DNA of 64,000 nucleotides, from positions 1 through 64,000 of the forward strand of contig NW_003314287.1 of NCBI RefSeq assembly GCF_000143415.4, read 5' to 3'. A model generated the notes under the pieces. The model did not search any database, was not told where the DNA came from, and saw only the letters and a program-made list of their open reading frames with translations. Made by a program: the position numbers and the translations under genes. This DNA is from Selaginella moellendorffii. Taxonomy: Eukaryota; Streptophyta; Lycopodiopsida; Selaginellales; Selaginellaceae. Shown here piece after piece: positions 1 to 9,300 of this stretch (its first letter is position 1; each line of letters opens with the position of its first letter).

Positions 1-1723
1 CAACCTCCGTTCGACATCCCCGCAGGGAGTCGGGCGTAGTTCCCTACGCCTGGTCAACATAGCTAACCCATGCTAATTAGCTTACCTTCGGCGTGCCTTC
101 GGGTCCCAACATATGCCATTGCTCAACTTCACAAATTGATACTTTAATTGAACTTTGCATAAGTACATAGAGTTTTGCCTTGCAGAAATTCCTCCACTAG
201 ATCTCGCGCGTTTGCTAGATTCTCCTCCGGTTCCCATGTTGCTTCGTAGTGTGGAAATCCTTTCCACTTCACATGGAACTCTCTCACCTCACGTCCTTGT
301 CACTTGCTCTTGCGCGCATTAAGAATGGCCTTGACTTCGTATTCCTCTTCCCCTTGGATAACCTCAGGTAAAGGTCTTATTTAGTCCTTGCGAAGCGGAT
401 CCTCAAAGTACGGCTTGAGTAAGTTCACGTGGAACACTGGGTGCATCTTCCCCATCTCTCGAGGAAGTCAGAGACGATAAGCCACTTTACTGATTTGTGC
501 CTCAATCTTGTAAGGCCCTGTGAACCTGCTTAAGGAACTCAAGATCAATTCATTTACAGGAATACATGCATTTTTACCTTTGGGTCAACTTCTGGCTGAT
601 CCCACTTGGTAGCCTAAGGTTCTTGGTGTTCAGCCACACTTTCTCCCCAGCTTGGAACTCTACATCCTGGCGCTTTTGGTTCGCATACTTGGTTTGCCTT
701 TGTTGAGCCCGTTCCAAGGAATCCCTCACTAGATTCCAAATGTTGAGTCTTTCTGCCATGAATGCCTCCACTGCGGGTAACTCTCCATGATACTCGGCCA
801 CGCCAAGTTCCACAGGACCTTCAATAGCTCGCCCATTGATGACTTCCCATGGACTCACCCCGATGCTCGAATGTGGTGAGTTGTTATAACACATTTCCGC
901 AAGTCCCAAATGACTTACCCAATCGGTCTGGTCTCCCGAGACATAGCATCGCAAATAATCCTCCAGCTGCCTATTCACCCTTTCCGTTTGTCCGTCTGTC
1001 AAGAAGTGTTAGTGCCATCAAACTTGACTTAATACCCATTACCTGTCTGTGGGTGATAGGCTGTGCTGAATTTTAACTTGGTGCAATACTGTTCCAGGAG
1101 TGTTCTCCAGAACCTATTGGTGAAGATCTTATCTCGATCTGAGATAATCTCTTCTAGCCTTCCCCGCACTTGAACCACTTGTTCGAAGAACAACTTCACC
1201 ACACCTTCCGCATCCACTTCCATTGTGGTGGGTATGAAATGTGCCATCTTCAAAAATCGATCCACCACCACAAATATCGCATCAAACCCCTCACTTGGGG
1301 GGAGTCCCGTGATGAAGTCTATCATAAGACATTTCCACGGACAATCTAGAATTGGGATGCTTTGTAATAAGCCCCCACTAGCCTTATTCATGGCTTTGAC
1401 CTGCTGACATGTTGGACATGTCTTTATATAGTCTTGGACGTCCTTAGCCATATCTGGCCAGTGGTTTTTCCTCTTAAGTAAGCCCATTTTTCTTGGGCAC
1501 TCCGCCGTGTCCTGCAAGAGGTCCGTCATGACACTCTTCTAAGGATACCTTCCTTAGTTCCCCTTCTGGAACATACACCTTCGTTTGCTTGTAATATATG
1601 AGTCCATTGCGTTCCACATAGCCCGTTTTCTCTTTCGTTGGCAGCTCACCTCTCTGGTGAGCTTCCTGTGCCTCTAGATTCCTTAGCAACACTTCTTGTG
1701 CTAGACCATCATTCTCGTATGTG
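1..1723 (-). mobile_element. Element A, 3' part of old Ty3/gypsy pol (decayed)
   Basis: This is the integrase-to-chromodomain end of a chromovirus-type Ty3/gypsy retrotransposon, on the minus strand. It is collinear with 3162-4896 of the intact element E and differs by many C/T and G/A transitions. The integrase core lies near 1029-1529, the core after intron 1 near 574-995, and the chromodomain region near 200-525, where premature stops occur. The two short introns of E are kept here too, at 996-1042 and 526-577. The element continues beyond the left edge of the window. On the right it is cut at 1723 by element D and resumes at 16512. It is non-functional. Confidence 0.9.
1719..1723. repeat. 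Target-site duplication ATGTG of element D (left copy)
   Basis: ATGTG ends at 1723, next to the start of D's 5' LTR. The same ATGTG stands at 16512-16516, right after D's 3' LTR. Removing D joins A's pol sequence in register with the matching part of element E. Confidence 0.92.
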
Positions 1724-1770
1724 TGTGAGACACAAAATCCCTAGGCCCCAAAGTGGAGCCGGAAGGGCGC
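1724..1770 (+). repeat. Element D 5' LTR, first 47 bp
   Basis: It starts TGTGAGACAC and matches 14910-14956 of the 3' LTR. The LTR is split here by element E and continues at 9301. The bases GGCGC at 1766-1770 are one copy of E's target-site duplication. Confidence 0.92.
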
Positions 1771-2917
1771 TGTAAGCCACAAATTTTTCCTTTCCAATTT
1801 GCCAGCTTACCTCGCCTATCCGACCAACTCCGCCTTGGCTTGTGCTAAGTTCCCTCGCCAAGGTTCTCGCCTATGGTACCAGCTCCTACTTGGTTTCAAC
1901 TACTTACTGCACGAGCAACGGAGTGTTAGCCATCCATCTACGGATTCCCAAATCTCTCCCAATCCCCCTCCCCGGGTTAGACTGGACTTAAGGTTCGGCT
2001 ACACTCCCTGCAGGCACAAGCAGCCAAGCACACCAAGCCTCCAGATTCCTAACACCCCAAGGTATCACAAGGCTTGATCATGGGACCCTCTAAATCCCAA
2101 GCCTTGGGTGCAGCACTTGCTTCGGGACGTCGGGGCGAAACACCGTGGCCTAACGGCCCGGTATGGGTACCTCTACCCCCCCTCTTCCATCCCGAAGGAA
2201 AGGCCCAAGCCCCCGGAAGGGCGAGGACCAATGAGCCACAAGGTACTCAAGTGGGGCACCACTCCACCTGAGCCGGGAGCACCGCAATCGGTTTCCCTTT
2301 CGGGAGTGGGAGCTGCTCTTGAGCACTTCCTTGGATGGCCCCTCCGGCACCAGCCAAGTCCATGCTCACTCCCACCCAAGGCCCCTCGGTCCCAGTCCCA
2401 ACCTCAAGTCGGTTTGGAAGCCCAACTGGAGAGTCCCTTCTAAACTGGTTCCTGGACCTCACTATCCTTACTATACTTTTGGAACCCCCTGCAGCCCCCC
2501 CCCCCTGGGAGACGCACGCTTTGGGCTTTCACCCCTTGACCCGTATTAGTATTTGGACTTAGTCTCTGGCTCGATCTCGGACCCGATTTCGGATCCGACT
2601 TCGGATTCGGGTTCGGACTCGATCACGGACTTGATCTCGGACCCGATCTCGGACCCGACCTCGGACTCGACCTCGGACTCGGTCTCGGACCCGATTTCGG
2701 ATCCGGACTCCGTCTCGAACTCGGTCTCGAACTCGGACTCGAACTCGGTCCCCGAGTCGGTCTCGGATTCGATTCCGGACTCTATCTCGAACTCGGTCCT
2801 AGAGTCGGTCTTGGACTCGATCCTCGACTTGGTCCCATCCGATGAACTCTTTGTCACTTCGGTCAAGCTTTTGGGGATCCTTTAGCCTACGACATCTCGG
2901 GGAGTCGGTTCCTTACA
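1771..2917 (-). repeat. Element E 3' LTR
   Basis: This 1147-bp direct repeat matches 8153-9300 and ends TG...CA. Compared with the other copy it has 11 rather than 12 C in the run near 2495-2505, A rather than G near 2552, and C rather than T near 2731. It contains the TCGGACTC minisatellite. Confidence 0.96.
2553..2850. repeat. TCGGACTC-type minisatellite in E LTR
   Basis: About 300 bp of short imperfect units built from CTCGGACTCGG and CTCGGACCCGA. Reading frames through it on either strand give Ser-Asp/Glu-Ser strings, which are artefacts of the repeat. The other LTR carries the same array at 8936-9234. The D LTRs hold a related array in the same orientation relative to the element. Confidence 0.9.
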
Positions 2918-2931
2918 ACTCCACCACCCAT
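2918..2931 (-). other. Element E polypurine tract
   Basis: On the minus strand ATGGGTGGTGGAGT directly precedes the 3' LTR. The same 14 bases precede the 3' LTR of D at 14896-14909. This is where plus-strand DNA priming is expected. Confidence 0.8.
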
Positions 2932-3103
2932 AGAAGAAGTTCGATGCCCACATCGAACGTCTCGTTTTATCCTACGACTTGTTGTCCATGTCTCCGGGGG
3001 CATCCCCCCACTTAGCGGTGTGCCTAAGTTAGCCTCCCCGGCCAAGAGCCCATGACAACGGAATATAGGTGTCCCTATATTCCTCACCTCACCACGCCCT
3101 AGT

Positions 3104-3167
3104 ATAGGGTCGGGACTTGAACCCAGCCTTGCTTTACTAGGGGGTTGGGACTCGAACCCAACCTCCG
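3104..3167 (-). repeat. Duplicated B-box-like motif in E 3' untranslated internal region
   Basis: On the minus strand two copies of GGGTTCGAGTCCC-like sequence stand about 35 bp apart, one of them altered to GGGTTCAAGTCCC. They resemble the pol III B box of tRNA genes. D has the same pair at 13389-13440. No tRNA cloverleaf could be folded around them. Confidence 0.5.
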
Positions 3168-3320
3168 TAGAATACGTCTACGGATTCGACATCCCCGCAA
3201 GGAGTCGGGCGTAGTGCCCTACGCCTGGTCGACCTATCCAACCCATGCTAATTAGCTTACCTTTGGCGCGCCTTCGGGTCCCAACATATGCCATTTGCTC
3301 AACTTTGCAAATTGATATTT

Positions 3321-6300
3321 TTAATTGAATTTTGCATAAGTACATAAAGTTCTGCCTTGCAGAAATTCCTCCACTAGATCTCGAGCGTTCGCTAGGTTCT
3401 CCTCCGGTTCCCATGTTGCTTCGCAGTGTGGAAATCCTTTCCACTTCACATGGAACTCTCTCACCTCGCGTCCTTGTCGCTTGCTCTTGCGCGCATTGAG
3501 GATGGCCTCGACTTCGTATTCCTCTTCCCCTTGGATAACCTCAGGTAAAGGTCTCACTTGGTCCTTGCGAAGCGGATCCTCAAAGTACGGCTTGAGTAAG
3601 TTCACGTGGAACACTGGGTGCATCTTCCCCATCTCTCGAGGAAGTCGGAGTCGGTAAGCCACTTTACCGATTCGTGCCTCAATTTCATAAGGCCCCGCGA
3701 ACCTGCTTAAGGAACTCAAGATCAATTCATTTACAGGAATACATGCGTCTTTACCTTTGGGTCAACTTTCGGCTGATCCAGCTTGGTAGTCTGAGGTTCT
3801 TGGTGTTCAGCCACACCTTCTCCCCAGCTTGGAACTCCACATCCCGACGCTTTTGGTTCGCGTACTTAGTTTGCCTTTGTTGAGCCCGTTCCAAGGAATC
3901 CCTCACTAGATTCCAAATGTTGAGTCTTTCCGCCGTGAATGCCTCCACTGCGGGTAACTCTCCATGATACTCGGCCACGCCGAGTTCCACAGGACCTTCA
4001 ATAGCTCGCCCATTGATGACTTCCCATGGACTCACCCCGATGCTTGAGTGTGGTGAGTTGTTATAACACATTTCCGCAAGTCCCAAATGACTTACCCAGT
4101 CGGTCTGGTCTCCCGAGACATAGCATCGCAAATAATCCTCCAGCTGCCTATTCACCCTTTCCGTTTGTCCGTCTGTCAAGAAGTGTTAGTGCCATCAATC
4201 TTGACTTAATACCCATTACCTGTCTGTGGGTGATAGGCTGTGCTGAATTTCAATTTGGTGCGATACTGTTCTAGGAGTGTCCTCCAGAACCTACTAGTGA
4301 AGATCTTATCTCGATCTGAGATAATCTCTTCCGGCCTTCCCCGAACTCGAACCACTTGTTCAAAGAACAGCTTCGCCACACCTTCCGCATCCACGTCCGT
4401 TGTGGTGGGTATGAAATGTGCCATCTTTGAAAATCGGTCCACCACCACGAATATCGCATCAAACCCCTCGCTTGGGGGTAGTCCCGTGATGAAGTCCATC
4501 GTAAGACATTTCCACGGGCGATCTGGAATTGGGATGCTTTGCAACAAGCCCCCACTAGCCTTAGTCACGGCTTTGACCTGCTGACATGTTGGACATGTCT
4601 TTACATAGTCTTGGACGTCCTTAGCCATATCTGGCCAATGGTACTTCCTCTTGAGTAAGCCCATCGTCTTGGGCACTCCGCCGTGTCCCGCAAGAGGTCC
4701 GTCATGACACTCTTCTAAGGCCACCTTCCTTAGTTCCCCTTCTGGAACATACACCCTCGTTTGCTTGTAATAAATGAGTCCGTTGCGTTCCGCATAGCCC
4801 GTTTTCTCTTCCGTTGGCAGCTCACCTCTCTGGTGAGCTTCCCGCGCCTCTAGATTCCTCAGCAACACTTCTTGTGCTAGACCATCGTTCTCATATGCTG
4901 TCCGCACATCGTCCCAGAAGGTTGCTGTTGCGCTGGATATTGCCAACTTCAAGCTCGCTTTTCGACTTAGCGCATCCGCCACGATGTTGCTCTTCCCAGG
5001 CTTGTACAGAATTTCGCAATCAAACTCGGCCAAGGCATTGGCCCACCGACCTTGTTTCCCTCTTAGGTCGGGCTGTGACAAGAAGTGTTTCGTCGCCACA
5101 TTGTCCGTGTAAACCTTGAAGTGTCTCCCAAGGTAGTGTCGCCACTCCTTGAGTGCCTTGACCACCGCAAACAATTCCTTCTCATGGGCAGGCCACTTCC
5201 GTTGAGCCTTGTCCAGCTTCTTCGAGAAGAACGCTACCGGATGGTTGTCTTGCTTCAGAACTGCGCCCAACGCAAAGTCCGAAGCATCCGTTTCTACCTC
5301 AAAGTCCTTACCAAAGTCTGGCAATGCCAATACGGGAGCCTTCCTCAACTTCCCTTTGAGGTGGACGAATGCCGCCTCGCATTCTGCTGTCCATACCATC
5401 TTCCCTTTTCCTGTTTGGTCCGTTAAGGGCAGGGCTACTCTCGAATAGTGTCTGATAAACTTTCGATAGTAGTTGCATAGCCCCAGGAACGCCCTCAACT
5501 CATGTACATTCGATGGTCGCTCCCATTCCTGGATCGCTTGGACCTTCTCCGGGTCCACCTTGAGCCCGTCCTGGCCCACCACATGCCCGAGAAACTTTAC
5601 CTCTTGTTGAGCAAAGTCACATTTGCTCTCTTTAGCATACAGCTTGTGTTCCCTTAGTTTCTCAAACACCTTCGCCAAGTGTTCGGCATGCTCTTCTAGC
5701 GTCTCGCTATAGATCAGGATGTCGTCGATATAGACGACCACGAAGTGATCCAGATAGGGTACAAAGACGTGGTTCATTAGCGCCGAAAACGTTGCCGGCG
5801 CATTACATAGCCCGAAGGGCATCACCAGAAACTCAAAGCTCCCATACCTCGTTCGACAGGTTGTCTTCTCGACATCTTCCTCGGCTACCCTGATCTGGTA
5901 GTATCCTGACCTTAGGTCAATCCTCGAGAAGTATTTTGCCTTTCCCAACCTATCGAACAGGTCCTCAATCCTTGGCAAAGGGTACTTGTTCTTCTTTGTA
6001 TACTTGTTGAGCAAGCGGTAGTCTATGCACATGCGCATAGATCCATCTTTCTTTTTCACAAATAACACCGGCGCCCCATACGGCGACTTGCTCAACCTAA
6101 CATACCCTTTGTCCACCAACTCCTCTAGTTGGCACTTGAGCTCCTTGAGTTCTTTTTCGTTCAAACGATAAGGGGGACGAACCACTGCCTCAGCACCCTC
6201 GACCAGCTCAATCTTATGTTCTATTGGTCGTGCTGGGGGCAGCCCCGCCGGTAGCTCCTCCGGCATAGTATCCTGGAATTGGTCCAACACCCGCTGGATC

Positions 6301-7262
6301 ACTAAAGGCACTTCTTCCGTTCTTGTCTTTTTGTCACTCTTCACCGAGAGTAAGCACAAAAAGGCTGCCTTAGTTCCTTTAGTGAGTTGTCCTCTCGTGG
6401 ACACCAGGTTTAAGCAGGATTCTTTGGCCTTGCTTTGCCCTACCTTTAGATCCTGGGCTTCCACCCTAGATCTTCTTCCTTGGGCATTCGCCAGTACCAC
6501 AAGGTTCCTACCTTGTCCATGTAGGGCTACCACGAACCGATTGAACCAATCCATTCCGAAGATCACGTCAAATCCCGCCATGTCCAACACGGTGAAATCC
6601 ATGTCTACCTTCCATGTCCCTACTTCGACTTTCGCTTGTCGAAGTACCTCATCGGTGCTTTGGCTACCTTGAACAAACTCTATAGTCCTTGGTTCGCCTA
6701 GCCGCTGCACCGTTAGTCCGGCTTGCCGGACTATGTCTGCAGCCACAAAATTATCCGAAGCACCCGTGTCAATAAGGATCTTAACAAAGCTACCTCCGAG
6801 CTTCCCTCGGAGGGCTAGTAGATGTCGCGAACGACTCTCTACCAAAGTTGCTCGTGTAATGAGTAACTTTGAGTTAGGGACTGGATCACATACCTCATTT
6901 TGGACTTTGCCCGACTTGATGGCCATATTGGCTCTGGCCTTCTTCGGGTAGGGACATTCCCTCGAAAAGTGTCCCGCTTCACCGCAGTTATAGCATACGT
7001 TGTTTCCCACGCTGCTATATGACTTGACCTTCTTATCCGTGGGTTTGTCTCTTTTCGCTTGACTCCCCCACGTACTTGCTCGCTGGCCACCGGATTTGCC
7101 TTTCCGAAATCCCGAGGACTCATTCTTAGAGAAACTCTTCTTGAATTTCCCCCTGCTATATGTTCCCCTCGGTTTGGCCCCTTTGTGAAATGTGGATCCC
7201 GACCCCGTCGTGTTCCCCTTTCGCAGGTTATCGTTGAAATGCACCTTGATGGCCGCATCCAA
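3321..7262 (-). CDS. Element E pol: protease, RT, RNase H, integrase, chromodomain (two introns)
   Basis: Coding blocks are 7262-4220, 4172-3755 and 3702-3321. In order they hold a CCHC zinc knuckle ([14 protein letters not shown]), an aspartic protease (LIDTGASDN), a reverse transcriptase (YIDDILIYS), RNase H ([11 protein letters not shown]), a zinc-binding integrase N-terminus, the integrase core and a chromodomain ([17 protein letters not shown]). It copies the element RNA into DNA and integrates it; the chromodomain should steer it to chromatin. The frame runs on from gag, with only a TGA between. The 4173-4219 and 3703-3754 gaps are inferred introns; splicing restores the conserved family order at both joins. 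The first coordinate of the pol block is an ORF start, not a true initiator. Confidence 0.88.
3703..3754 (-). other. Intron 2 in E integrase (52 bp)
   Basis: GTAAAG...TTAAGCAG on the minus strand. Removing it joins KLTQ to RFAGPYEI, the usual order in chromovirus integrases. Unspliced, the frame stops at once, so the chromodomain end is lost. The same intron is present in element A at 526-577. Confidence 0.82.
4173..4219 (-). other. Intron 1 in E integrase (47 bp)
   Basis: GTAATG...CTTGACAG on the minus strand, with a CTAAC branch-point-like motif about 15 nt before the acceptor. Splicing joins HPQT to DGQTERVN. The glutamate in that motif is the last residue of the D,D-35-E catalytic triad. 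Unspliced, the frame stops after a few codons. Element A has the same 47-bp intron at 996-1042. Confidence 0.85.
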
Positions 7263-7286
7263 CGCTTCCTTGTAGTTGGTCGGGTT

Positions 7287-8093
7287 TCAGCGCATCACCT
7301 CACCGCGAGCCCAGGTTTGCAAACCTGATATAAAGGCATGGAACGCATCCATATCCCCCATGTCCGTGACAAGTATCCTCTTTGCCATGAACCCATTCAC
7401 ATATTCCTGGATGGTTCCAGTCTGCTTCAGCCTACTCAGCTCATCTCTCAGATGCAGAGTGGCATTCGGAGGAACATATGTCGCGCGGATCCTCGCCTTC
7501 ATCATGTCCCAGGTGGCCACCGGTCCTTCGTTGGCCTCCGTTGTTCTCCACCAAGACTTGGCATTATCTGCCAAGTATGGTTTTGCACATGGGACCTTCT
7601 CCGAGCTCGGTAACCGTAACGCTCGGAAGTAGTCCTCCATATCGTAAAACCAATCCTCCACCACCTTATAGTCGTTCACTCCCTTGAACACCGGTGGGGG
7701 CTTTGGTTTGTACTTGGGAACTGCCTGAGGGACTGATTCCACTTCGGTCTGTTCGACCTTGTCTGGTTTTGCCTCAGTCCCTGCCGAAGGGTCCGCACCT
7801 TCTGCGCTGCCAGCATCCGCAGTCTTTCGCCTTTTCTTCCGTTTCTCGTCACGCTTTAGCTTGCGTACGAGAGTCTCCAGCAGGGCATTGGTCTGCGCCA
7901 ATTGACCTTCTAGAACGTCCAATCGAGCCTTGGACGACCGAACCTCGCCACCGGACTCCTGTTTGGAAGTTTCCTCACTAGAGTCCTCCTCATGCAAGGA
8001 TTCCTCATCCATAGCCTCTTGTTCGACCGGAGGCTCCAGCTCTGGCGGAGGTTCTGTCTCCGCCTGGGTTCGCTTACGCCCTGCCCTTGCCAT
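7287..8093 (-). CDS. Element E gag
   Basis: 268 codons from ATG at 8093, beginning MARAGRKR. An acidic and basic N-terminal part is followed by the retrotransposon gag capsid-like region (WFYDMEDYF, then the WWRTTEANEGP stretch). It should form the particle that packages element RNA. The frame ends at a TGA after GEVMR. In the decayed gag of element A the same codon is TGG and the frame runs straight into the zinc knuckle and pol. The stop is therefore most simply a G-to-A nonsense mutation in a single gag-pol frame, although stop readthrough cannot be excluded. Confidence 0.88.
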   Translation of the reverse strand: MARAGRKRTQAETEPPPELEPPVEQEAMDEESLHEEDSSEETSKQESGGEVRSSKARLDVLEGQLAQTNALLETLVRKLKRDEKRKKRRKTADAGSAEGADPSAGTEAKPDKVEQTEVESVPQAVPKYKPKPPPVFKGVNDYKVVEDWFYDMEDYFRALRLPSSEKVPCAKPYLADNAKSWWRTTEANEGPVATWDMMKARIRATYVPPNATLHLRDELSRLKQTGTIQEYVNGFMAKRILVTDMGDMDAFHAFISGLQTWARGEVMR

Positions 8094-8137
8094 CTCCCAG
8101 CAATCCGCCTCTATCCTTCGCTAGAACTGAGGAGAAG

Positions 8138-8149
8138 GCTCCGATACCA
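8138..8149 (-). other. Element E primer-binding site
   Basis: On the minus strand TGGTATCGGAGC lies three bases inside the 5' LTR. It resembles the complement of the 3' end of plant initiator tRNA-Met (TGGTATCAGAGC) with one change. D has the identical site. Confidence 0.8.
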
Positions 8150-8152
8150 AAT

Positions 8153-9300
8153 TGTAAGCCACAAATTTTTCCTTTCCAATTTGCCAGCTTACCTCGCCTA
8201 TCCGACCAACTCCGCCTTGGCTTGTGCTAAGTTCCCTCGCCAAGGTTCTCGCCTATGGTACCAGCTCCTACTTGGTTTCAACTACTTACTGCACGAGCAA
8301 CGGAGTGTTAGCCATCCATCTACGGATTCCCAAATCTCTCCCAATCCCCCTCCCCGGGTTAGACTGGACTTAAGGTTCGGCTACACTCCCTGCAGGCACA
8401 AGCAGCCAAGCACACCAAGCCTCCAGATTCCTAACACCCCAAGGTATCACAAGGCTTGATCATGGGACCCTCTAAATCCCAAGCCTTGGGTGCAGCACTT
8501 GCTTCGGGACGTCGGGGCGAAACACCGTGGCCTAACGGCCCGGTATGGGTACCTCTACCCCCCCTCTTCCATCCCGAAGGAAAGGCCCAAGCCCCCGGAA
8601 GGGCGAGGACCAATGAGCCACAAGGTACTCAAGTGGGGCACCACTCCACCTGAGCCGGGAGCACCGCAATCGGTTTCCCTTTCGGGAGTGGGAGCTGCTC
8701 TTGAGCACTTCCTTGGATGGCCCCTCCGGCACCAGCCAAGTCCATGCTCACTCCCACCCAAGGCCCCTCGGTCCCAGTCCCAACCTCAAGTCGGTTTGGA
8801 AGCCCAACTGGAGAGTCCCTTCTAAACTGGTTCCTGGACCTCACTATCCTTACTATACTTTTGGAACCCCCTGCAGCCCCCCCCCCCCTGGGAGACGCAC
8901 GCTTTGGGCTTTCACCCCTTGACCCGTATTAGTGTTTGGACTTAGTCTCTGGCTCGATCTCGGACCCGATTTCGGATCCGACTTCGGATTCGGGTTCGGA
9001 CTCGATCACGGACTTGATCTCGGACCCGATCTCGGACCCGACCTCGGACTCGACCTCGGACTCGGTCTCGGACCCGATTTCGGATCCGGACTCCGTCTCG
9101 AACTCGGTCTCGAATTCGGACTCGAACTCGGTCCCCGAGTCGGTCTCGGATTCGATTCCGGACTCTATCTCGAACTCGGTCCTAGAGTCGGTCTTGGACT
9201 CGATCCTCGACTTGGTCCCATCCGATGAACTCTTTGTCACTTCGGTCAAGCTTTTGGGGATCCTTTAGCCTACGACATCTCGGGGAGTCGGTTCCTTACA
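8153..9300 (-). repeat. Element E 5' LTR
   Basis: 1148 bp, TGTAAG...CTTACA, paired with 1771-2917. It is followed by GGCGC (9301-9305), the right target-site duplication, and then by the rest of D's 5' LTR. Its minisatellite is at 8936-9234. Confidence 0.96.

Larger units (their letters stand above)
1771..9300 (-). mobile_element. Element E: young, nearly complete Ty3/gypsy chromovirus
   Basis: E is 7530 bp with 1147/1148-bp LTRs (TGTAAG...CTTACA), primer-binding site, gag, protease, RT, RNase H, integrase, chromodomain and polypurine tract, all on the minus strand. It lies in D's 5' LTR between GGCGC copies at 1766-1770 and 9301-9305. The empty site survives in D's 3' LTR near 14951-14957. 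The LTRs differ only by one C in a poly-C run and two substitutions, so insertion was recent. One nonsense codon in gag and two introns in pol are the only breaks in the reading frame. Confidence 0.95.

Noticed and set aside
2546-2885. Ser-Asp and Glu-Ser rich ORFs in E LTRs
   Set aside because: Same cause: the TCGGACTC minisatellite is open in several frames on both strands.
3104-3167. tRNA genes suggested by GGTTCGAGTCC
   Set aside because: No A box, anticodon stem or acceptor stem around either copy; recorded only as B-box-like repeats.
4206-4219. Stop after HPQT in element E as simple pseudogene decay
   Set aside because: The same 47-bp segment with GT-AG ends sits in element A, and its removal restores the family motif exactly, so an intron explains it better.
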